From assembly GCA_030632095.1 (NCBI GenBank), contig DAOVJU010000069.1, forward strand, positions 1 to 10,646: a DNA stretch of 10,646 bases, in the 5' to 3' direction. Shown here one piece after another: positions 6,651-10,646 of the stretch (the first letter of the stretch is position 1; every line of letters begins with the position of its first letter). Both the position numbers and the translations under genes were made by a program. The DNA is from Chlorobiota bacterium. GTDB lineage: Bacteria > Bacteroidota > Bacteroidia > Bacteroidales > B39-G9. The notes beneath the pieces were generated by a model. It was not told where the DNA came from. It did no database searches and saw nothing but the letters and a program-made list of their open reading frames with translations.

Positions 6651-6651
6651 T

Positions 6652-7137
6652 ATGAAAGCAATTAGCATGTATCAGCCATGGGCCTTTTGGGCCAGCTTTG
6701 GAATCAAGGGAATTGAAACCAGACTTCATAAGCGTTTTCAAAGTTTTCTCGGTAAAACAATTGCTATTCATGCCGGTTTGAAATACGATAGAAAAGCTTT
6801 TTCAATTGCTAAAAAGTTTGTAAACTATAACCATTTGGAACATCAAAAAGATAAGTTGATTTATGGTGCTGTGATATGTACTGCTTTTGTTTATAGAGTG
6901 GGCTGGTTGAATTCTTCTCATTCGAAAAGAGCCTGTATTGATTGCGGTGAAATTAATCGATTTGGATTGTTTTTAAAAGATGTTAAGCCATTAACGAAAC
7001 CAATTTATATAAAAGGTAGACAAGGACCATTTAATATTGATATTGAAGATGTTTCTGATTTTAAGAATTTGCAGATCCATAGTGGTATTAAGATTGAACA
7101 ATTATCTTTAAACCTTCATCAAAAGGAGTTGGTATGA
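6652..7137 (+). CDS. ASCH-domain (PUA-like) protein
   Basis: The N-terminal motif AISMYQPWAFWASFGIKGIETR (3-24, with QPW, G17, K19 and E22-x-R24) and GKTIAIHAG (34-42) are characteristic of ASCH domains. These are PUA-like beta-barrels that bind RNA or modified nucleosides; one member, E. coli YqfB, hydrolyses N4-acetylcytidine. The later GAVICTAFV (72-80) and the FGLFLKDVKPLTKPIYIKG region (104-122) complete the fold. A CIDC motif (95-98) sits on an insertion between these blocks. At 161 residues it is slightly longer than minimal members. I use the ATG at 6652, one base after the upstream stop, because the fold begins there; the longer in-frame start at 6562 would add an overlapping leader with no sign of conservation. 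No good Shine-Dalgarno sequence is seen, so translation probably depends on re-initiation. The substrate is unknown. Confidence 0.8.
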   Translation: MKAISMYQPWAFWASFGIKGIETRLHKRFQSFLGKTIAIHAGLKYDRKAFSIAKKFVNYNHLEHQKDKLIYGAVICTAFVYRVGWLNSSHSKRACIDCGEINRFGLFLKDVKPLTKPIYIKGRQGPFNIDIEDVSDFKNLQIHSGIKIEQLSLNLHQKELV

Positions 7138-7523
7138 AAAAGATGTTGAATAGTATTAATAGGAAAGGGCCTAAAAAAGGGCTTGTTGTGCTGGTTATCA
7201 TTCTTTTTTCATTCGGAATGTTCATTGCAGTTATCGGTGCTCTAATGCCTAAAACACCAAGTGAAATAAGGCAGGAAATGATAGAGGATCAATTTTCATA
7301 TGATGGTAGTCATTCAGTTCTTAAGCTGGCTGTAAGGAAAAAACTGATTGTTCCTGATACATTTGAACATATAAGGACTAATTACCAGGTTAACGGTGAT
7401 ATGCTCATTGTTAAAATGGATTATAGTGTTAAAAATCCTTTTGGTGTTCGGGTTCAGCATCGTGCAATAGGTGCTTTTAAAATTGATGGTGAATGTTTAA
7501 ACCTTGTCTACGGGTGGGAATAA
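7134..7523 (+). CDS. Membrane-anchored DGSH-family phage protein
   Basis: A short basic leader (KKMLNSINRKGPKK) precedes one membrane segment at about 17-38, so the rest of the chain is probably outside the cytoplasm (N-in). The soluble domain shows FSYDGSHSVLKLAVRK (54-69), PDTFEHIRTNY (74-84) and YSVKNPFGVRV (97-107). These match a conserved family in phages and bacteria with the pattern DGSH..L......DP.SFEH..T.Y....KN.FG. I know of no assigned function. The ATG overlaps the stop of the ASCH gene (ATGA), with AAAAGGAG just upstream. The domain is small and beta-rich, with a single Cys (C121). A role at the cell envelope is plausible from topology alone. Confidence 0.72.
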   Translation: MKKMLNSINRKGPKKGLVVLVIILFSFGMFIAVIGALMPKTPSEIRQEMIEDQFSYDGSHSVLKLAVRKKLIVPDTFEHIRTNYQVNGDMLIVKMDYSVKNPFGVRVQHRAIGAFKIDGECLNLVYGWE

Positions 7524-7957
7524 TGAATTCAGATAAAAGGCATAAGATATTTAATTTGCTCTGTGTTATTATAGGCCAAGCAGATCTCATTCCAATAGCT
7601 GAAGACTTTCAAAAATGTCTAATGAAAGCTGAAAAAATTGCAGCTGCTGCAAAGGAATTAAATGGAATAATAAGAGAAAGTAATTTTCCATTTTCTGTTT
7701 ACACATCACACATCGATGCTTTTGAAGATGCTATTGGTGCATTAAATAGCAATTTAAGGGTGCAAATGGTTCCAGAACAAAGGCGTTTTCTTGGTTTGTT
7801 AATTTCAAATATTGAAAGGAAAATTGAATTTCTAAGGCAGCTTAGACCGAACCAAGAAAGGGTTTGTTTCCGGTGTAATTCAAATATGATTATCGACATA
7901 AAAGAAGATAAGTTTAAATGCCTTGAGTGTAAGGCTGTTTGGGTAATTAATAAATAA
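7523..7957 (+). CDS. Helical protein with C-terminal zinc ribbon, 144 aa
   Basis: Residues 1-108 are mainly helical, with no family I recognise. The C-terminal 30 residues contain C115-x2-C118 and C133-x2-C136, separated by 14 residues (CFRC ... CLEC), with a short beta hairpin between. This is a typical four-cysteine zinc ribbon as found in nucleic-acid-binding or protein-binding modules. I place the start at the ATG at 7523, which overlaps the previous stop (TAATG) and follows GGGTGGGA; the in-frame ATG at 7493 would lie inside the upstream gene. It might act as a transcription or DNA-metabolism adaptor, but only the zinc ribbon is supported by sequence. Confidence 0.68.
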   Translation: MNSDKRHKIFNLLCVIIGQADLIPIAEDFQKCLMKAEKIAAAAKELNGIIRESNFPFSVYTSHIDAFEDAIGALNSNLRVQMVPEQRRFLGLLISNIERKIEFLRQLRPNQERVCFRCNSNMIIDIKEDKFKCLECKAVWVINK

Positions 7958-7960
7958 TAA

Positions 7961-7974
7961 TTAATAATTATTAA
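7961..7974. repeat. 14-bp perfect A/T palindrome in intergenic gap
   Basis: TTAATAATTATTAA is its own reverse complement. It lies in the 31-base gap between two genes, within a longer A/T-only stretch (7944-7977). It could be a protein-binding site, a weak RNA hairpin or simply a chance product of the A/T composition, since such palindromes arise easily in this kind of sequence. It lacks the GC stem and T run of a terminator. Confidence 0.6.
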
Positions 7975-7988
7975 ATTAAGGAATAAAG

Positions 7989-8363
7989 ATGAGAGGACCA
8001 CCAAACACAAAACCGAAACCAAAAAGCCTTGCAATCTGTGCGGCTGAAATGGCGAAAATAAAGGCTTATAATGTCAGGACTGAAGAAGCATGTGTTATTG
8101 TATTTCATGAAACACCAGGCAAGGCAAAGGCTCTTGCTTTAGGATCTGAAGAGTGGTATGAAGATTGTGATTATATTGAATTAACAGCTAAAAGAGAACC
8201 TGCAGCTGATAAGTATAAAAATAAAGATCCGTTTGTTCTTAAATTCTGTGAAAATGCTATTATTTATGAAGAATTAGGCTGGTTCTGCACTTCAGCAGAT
8301 TGTTGTGATAAAGAAGATTGTCCATTGAAAAAAAAGGAAATTGATTTTTTAGAACTTGTATAA
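7989..8363 (+). CDS. Phage conserved protein with C-terminal Cys motif, 124 aa
   Basis: The central part (35-75) matches a small phage family in which a strand-rich segment (ACVIVFHETPGKAKALAL, 34-51) leads to an acidic stretch (EEWYEDCDY) and the basic motif TAKREPAADKY (66-76). The last 25 residues hold C100, C105, C106 and C111 (CTSADCCDKEDCP), which may bind a metal and recall the Cys tail of the protein at 1878-2420. The N terminus is Pro/Lys-rich and probably disordered (MRGPPNTKPKPK). An AGGAAT Shine-Dalgarno sequence (7979-7984) precedes the ATG by four bases. The biochemical role is unknown. The gene ends ten bases before the lipase-like gene. Confidence 0.68.
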   Translation: MRGPPNTKPKPKSLAICAAEMAKIKAYNVRTEEACVIVFHETPGKAKALALGSEEWYEDCDYIELTAKREPAADKYKNKDPFVLKFCENAIIYEELGWFCTSADCCDKEDCPLKKKEIDFLELV

Positions 8364-8369
8364 AGGGGG
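8364..8369 (+). promoter_or_regulatory. Shine-Dalgarno AGGGGG deciding the GTG start of the lipase-like gene
   Basis: AGGGGG (8364-8369) stands four bases before the GTG at 8374 and 13 before the ATG at 8383, so the GTG is the better start. The in-frame TTG at 8356 lies upstream of the Shine-Dalgarno sequence and overlaps the previous gene; it cannot use this site. Confidence 0.6.
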
Positions 8370-8373
8370 TAAT

Positions 8374-9162
8374 GTGTTTGATATGAATTTGAATTACCAA
8401 GATGTTGTTAATATGATATTGCTGGCTGATCTGGCTTATGAAGAACCTGAAAAGGATCATCCTTTTTTTAAGGATTGGGATGTACTAAGCCATGCATCGA
8501 TGCAAAATGATCTAGATTATTGTCTGGCTATAGAGTATAGAAATGTTCTTGTTTTTTCTTTTAGAGGTACAGATATAAAAGATACTGTTGATGAAAAGAA
8601 TTATGTTAAATTAATCAAAAGATGGTATTCAAATATTAATATACATCCATTGGTTCAACAGGGTAAGTGGGGGAAAGGTATGTTCCACCATGATATGTAT
8701 AAAATATTTTTAAGATTCAAAGATGATATTAATCAGGTTTTAAGAATCGTTGATCCCAATAAGCCAATAGTAACCGTGGGCCATTCAAGAGGTGGACCAC
8801 CTGCAGTGTATCTTCATAGGCACCTGGTGAAGAACCTTAAAAAAGAGACCACTAAATGTATCACCTTCGGGTGTCCTAGACATATGACAAGGCCTGGTGT
8901 GCTTGAATCAAGGATGCTTGGATTGAATGTATTTAATTTTATTAACGGTTATGATATTGTTACAAGGATTCCAAAGACTTTATTTAGAAATGAATATGAT
9001 ATATATTTGAAAAATCCCTGGTTTCTTTTTAATGGGATTAGGAATCACTTGCAGAAGGGTTATATTAAAACAATCCACAATAGACACAATAGGTCATACG
9101 ATAGAATATTTAAGGCTTATGATAATCATGATAAGAAGAAGCTGTTTATTGAAATAAAATAA
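8374..9162 (+). CDS. Class 3 lipase-like alpha/beta hydrolase
   Basis: This 262-residue protein shows the layout of class 3 lipases, which cleave acyl esters in lipids such as triglycerides or phospholipids. Residues 58-67 (VLVFSFRGTD) match the strand and oxyanion-hole block of the family. The nucleophile elbow is GHSRGG (136-141, S138). The probable catalytic Asp is D194 in NGYDIVTRIP, and the probable His is H238 in the IHNRHNRSY segment (234-242). The triad therefore appears complete. There is no signal peptide or membrane segment, so the enzyme starts in the cytoplasm and would need lysis or another route to reach outer lipids. The start is GTG at 8374. It is an unusual gene for a phage: lysis aid, host-fitness gene or anti-phage/abortive factor are all possible. 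Family assignment is strong; substrate and role are unknown. Confidence 0.87.
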   Translation: MFDMNLNYQDVVNMILLADLAYEEPEKDHPFFKDWDVLSHASMQNDLDYCLAIEYRNVLVFSFRGTDIKDTVDEKNYVKLIKRWYSNINIHPLVQQGKWGKGMFHHDMYKIFLRFKDDINQVLRIVDPNKPIVTVGHSRGGPPAVYLHRHLVKNLKKETTKCITFGCPRHMTRPGVLESRMLGLNVFNFINGYDIVTRIPKTLFRNEYDIYLKNPWFLFNGIRNHLQKGYIKTIHNRHNRSYDRIFKAYDNHDKKKLFIEIK

Positions 9163-9194
9163 TCATATCCATTCACACTAAAGGAAGGTTTATT

Positions 9195-9422
9195 ATGGAT
9201 CAAAAGAAACCAGAAAAGAGGCTTACTGCATTACAGGAAAAGATACGTGCATTCAATCAAAAGCATCCTATTGGAACGAATGTAAAATACACCGACAAGA
9301 AGAAAATAACACACACCAAAATGCTTGCTGGATCTGCCAGGGAAGATGATAAGAAGATAGTTGTTCAGGTTCACGGTGTTGAAGGACTGGTTCCTATCGA
9401 AAGGATTCAGCCGGTACTATAA
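9195..9422 (+). CDS. Small basic phage protein, last gene of the operon
   Basis: A 75-residue protein, basic in its first half. Residues 20-32 (FNQKHPIGTNVKY) and the closing GVEGLVPIERIQPV (61-74) resemble a small phage family in which an N-terminal FN-x-x-(Y/H)P(V/I)GT motif is followed by a short beta-barrel-like region and a final G-V-P-x-x-x-V strand. No function is known to me. The Shine-Dalgarno sequence AAGGAAGG (9181-9188) lies six bases before the ATG. It is the last gene before the intrinsic terminator, about 25 bases downstream of its stop. Confidence 0.68.
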   Translation: MDQKKPEKRLTALQEKIRAFNQKHPIGTNVKYTDKKKITHTKMLAGSAREDDKKIVVQVHGVEGLVPIERIQPVL

Positions 9423-9446
9423 CAATAAACATCACCATGATATATA

Positions 9447-9475
9447 AAGGTGCTCAAATTGAGCGCCTTTTTTTT
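9447..9475 (+). terminator. Rho-independent terminator of the upstream operon
   Basis: Bases 9447-9456 (AAGGTGCTCA) pair with 9460-9469 (TGAGCGCCTT) to give a ten-base stem with one G-U pair and the loop AAT, followed by eight T (9468-9475). It stands 25 bases after the stop of the last gene in the long operon and would stop early transcripts before the packaging genes. Confidence 0.92.
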
Positions 9476-9525
9476 ATCTTCAACAATCAACAGCCTGCTT
9501 GATTTATTCAAATCAATACTATTGT

Positions 9526-9554
9526 TTGACGTTTGGTAACTACAACTCTATATA
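9526..9554 (+). promoter_or_regulatory. Putative sigma-70 promoter after the terminator
   Basis: TTGACG (9526-9531) is separated by 17 bases from TATATA (9549-9554; TATAAA also begins at 9551). A second -35-like box, TTGACT, starts at 9559 with a poorer -10 match near 9584. Initiation here would give a transcript reading through the GC-rich island into the terminase genes. Such boxes are easily found in A/T-rich DNA, so confidence is moderate at best. Confidence 0.4.
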
Positions 9555-9640
9555 AATGTTGACTTCTGGAAGTTATATGTTTTTATGTATCAATAACTTA
9601 CAAAGAAAAAAGGTACTGTGTGGAACTCTCGTAGGTAGGA

Positions 9641-9668
9641 ATTGCTTGCAATGCCGGGCCGTGCTCGC
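9641..9668. other. GC-rich island, candidate cos or packaging site
   Basis: In otherwise A/T-rich DNA this segment holds an inverted repeat (ATTGC TT GCAAT, 9641-9652) directly followed by GCCGGGCCGTGCTCGC (9653-9668). Its place about 100 bases upstream of the small terminase gene fits a lambda-like cosN. No known cos sequence is matched. Confidence 0.3.
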
Positions 9669-9695
9669 AGAATCAAACATTTTTTTAATCCTTGG

Positions 9696-9724
9696 TTGAC
9701 AGTCTTGAATACATATTATATTTA
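9696..9724 (+). promoter_or_regulatory. Putative promoter of the terminase genes
   Basis: A perfect -35 box TTGACA (9696-9701) is followed by TATATT (9717-9722) at 15 bases or TATTTA (9719-9724) at 17 bases. The first has the better -10 sequence, the second the better spacing. Transcription would start near 9730, inside the palindrome, about 40 bases before the terminase small subunit gene. Confidence 0.5.
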
Positions 9725-9736
9725 ATGTGTACACAT
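9725..9736. promoter_or_regulatory. 12-bp palindrome, possible operator
   Basis: ATGTGTACACAT is a perfect palindrome that begins just after the proposed -10 box, where a bound repressor would block initiation. A second pair of arms, ATACAT (9709-9714) and ATGTAT (9735-9740), is arranged around the -10 region. Binding by the terminase small subunit, as at cosB, is the main alternative. Confidence 0.5.
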
Positions 9737-9770
9737 GTATGCAAGATATTTTTAAAATATTTGGAATCTC

Positions 9771-10490
9771 ATGGAAATAAAATCTTCAGAGCTTGCTAGA
9801 AAAATCGGTGTTACCAGGGCAACAGTTTCAAACTGGGTAAGGCGTGATAAGAAAATTGTTTTCAATGCTGCTGGAAAAATTGATACTGAAGATGAAAAAA
9901 ACAAATTCTTCCTTTTCAAGAAAGCTCCGTTCCTGTATGGCAACCAGGGAAACCCTACAACGGATGAACATGAAAGCAATGGTTCAACAGATCCTGCAGC
10001 TAACAACAGCAAAGAAGATGCTGATGATTCCATTGAAACACTGTTAAAGAGCATCAATATTGATGAGTTAGGTGAAACCGAAGCCAAGGAGTACCTGAAG
10101 GTTGTGGCTGCTTCAGATCCCAGGAAGCTGCTATACACAGCACAATATAAAAAGGCAAGCATAGAGGCCAATTTGAAGAAGCTGGAACTGGAAGAAAAAC
10201 TAAATTTATCGTATACTCGTGATGTGGTCCATGGTCACTTTATAACACTTCTAAAAATTTACTACGATAACCGGAGGCAAGTGGCCTATAATAACGTTGA
10301 TGAGATTATAAAAATGGTTTTGAAGAATGGTGAATCTGCCAGAGGTGCAACTATTGCATTATTGGATGATAAATTTTTAAAAGAAATTCAGGATGCTCAA
10401 AACAAGCTAGGCCATTTAATGACTATACAATTTCCTAAAGGTGAGATGCCTGAAAGTGACTTTTTTGAAAATGTTGAAGAAAAATTATAA
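9771..10490 (+). CDS. Terminase small subunit (Nu1-like)
   Basis: The small terminase subunit recognises the phage packaging site and recruits the large subunit. The N-terminal 50 residues form a likely winged helix-turn-helix (SSELARKIGVTRATVSNWVRRD, with the recognition helix around 15-25), comparable to lambda Nu1. Residues 60-90 are an acidic, Asn/Ser-rich linker. From about 112 (DPRKLLYTAQYKKASIEANLKKLELEEK) there is a long helical assembly region typical of these subunits. At 239 residues it is somewhat longer than Nu1. The Shine-Dalgarno sequence is weak (TTGGA, five bases from the ATG). The stop overlaps the start of the large subunit gene (TAATG), which supports the assignment strongly. 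Confidence 0.82.
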   Translation: MEIKSSELARKIGVTRATVSNWVRRDKKIVFNAAGKIDTEDEKNKFFLFKKAPFLYGNQGNPTTDEHESNGSTDPAANNSKEDADDSIETLLKSINIDELGETEAKEYLKVVAASDPRKLLYTAQYKKASIEANLKKLELEEKLNLSYTRDVVHGHFITLLKIYYDNRRQVAYNNVDEIIKMVLKNGESARGATIALLDDKFLKEIQDAQNKLGHLMTIQFPKGEMPESDFFENVEEKL

Positions 10491-10646
10491 TGAGAGAAAC
10501 ATTATTACAGCTGATCGATTCGGTAAGACCATCAAAAACCTTTATCCTTCCTTCTAAATGGTGTACCGATAAAAGAATATTATCTTCTGCATACAGCAAG
10601 AAACCAGGTCCATGGGACTGGAGATATTCCCCCTATTTTAAAGAAA
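10490..10646 (+). CDS. Terminase large subunit, GpA family (5' part only)
   Basis: Only the first 52 codons are in the window. The product starts MRETLLQLIDSVRPSKTF and continues with LPSKWCTDKRILSSAYSKKPGPWDWRYSPYF (read in pieces: SKWC, SSAYSKKPGPW, YSPYF). This matches the N terminus of lambda GpA-type large terminases, where a W-(A/C)-x-x-x-R/Y, S-x-x-x-x-G-x-W and P-Y signature precedes the ATPase domain. The ATPase and nuclease domains lie outside the window. The ATG overlaps the stop of the small subunit gene. Confidence 0.85.
   Translation, partial: MRETLLQLIDSVRPSKTFILPSKWCTDKRILSSAYSKKPGPWDWRYSPYFKE

Larger units (their letters stand above)
9423..9770. other. Gene-free region between the early operon and the packaging genes
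   Basis: This 348-base stretch has no convincing gene. In order it holds an intrinsic terminator, an A/T-rich part with two promoter-like -35 boxes (TTGACG at 9526, TTGACT at 9559), a GC-rich island (9641-9670), a third promoter-like site and a 12-bp palindrome. In lambda-like phages with the same gene order (small then large terminase), the cos packaging site lies in this position; that is an inference here. Confidence 0.75.

Noticed and set aside
6562..6651. Upstream extension of the ASCH gene
   Set aside because: The extra 30 residues overlap the previous gene in another frame, and the ASCH fold begins exactly at the ATG at 6652.
9653..9686. Possible second terminator (GC-rich segment followed by seven T)
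   Set aside because: Only a four-base imperfect stem can be formed and it is separated from the T run by about 12 bases.
9577..9699. Short plus-strand frame of 40 codons in the intergenic region, with GGAAG upstream
   Set aside because: It reads through the GC-rich island and ends within the -35 box of the terminase promoter. The peptide has no recognisable pattern, so chance is more likely.
9752..10171. Minus-strand open frame of 139 codons opposite the terminase small subunit
   Set aside because: It is the shadow of a well-supported gene, with no Shine-Dalgarno sequence and no recognisable protein pattern (Ser/Leu/Phe-rich).
1..10646. CRISPR array, tRNA, rRNA, insertion sequence or integrase
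   Set aside because: No regularly spaced direct repeats, no cloverleaf-like segment, no terminal inverted repeats with a transposase and no tyrosine or serine recombinase motif were seen by eye on either strand.

Overview
The window looks like part of the genome of a tailed phage or prophage with an AT-rich Gram-negative host. The main evidence is a terminase small subunit (9771-10490) followed by the start of a lambda GpA-type terminase large subunit (10490 to the window end). Upstream of these is a long run of small, tightly packed, same-strand genes. Several belong to small-protein families I associate with phages of proteobacteria: the ERxRQIxxEGW family, the Lar-like zinc ribbon, the DGSH membrane-anchored family and the ASCH domain. 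Shine-Dalgarno sequences are clear and G-rich, which argues against Bacteroidota. A low-GC proteobacterium or desulfobacterium is possible, but the sequence does not settle the host.

Layout: bases 1-9422 hold nineteen genes, all on the plus strand. Many have overlapping start and stop codons (ATGA or TAATG), so they probably form one long early or accessory operon. The block ends in a strong intrinsic terminator at 9447-9475. A gene-poor stretch of about 350 bases (9423-9770) then carries the terminator, promoter-like boxes, a 12-bp perfect palindrome and a short GC-rich island. The island sits where a cos site would be expected in a lambda-like arrangement. The packaging genes follow.

Three parts are recognisable. 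(1) A partition-like module at 3185-5126: a membrane protein, a 76-residue basic protein, a ParA-type ATPase and a small protein with a predicted ribbon-helix-helix fold. This suggests a phage-plasmid lifestyle or another ParA-driven positioning function. (2) A run of small Cys-rich, probably zinc-binding proteins (5130-8363), with an ASCH-domain protein and a membrane-anchored protein among them. (3) A class 3 lipase-like alpha/beta hydrolase (8374-9162) with an apparently intact Ser-Asp-His triad, which is an unusual cargo for a phage.

I saw no integrase, repressor, replication initiator, polymerase, lysis or structural gene, no tRNA and no CRISPR array. Roughly half of the genes have no function that can be assigned from sequence alone.
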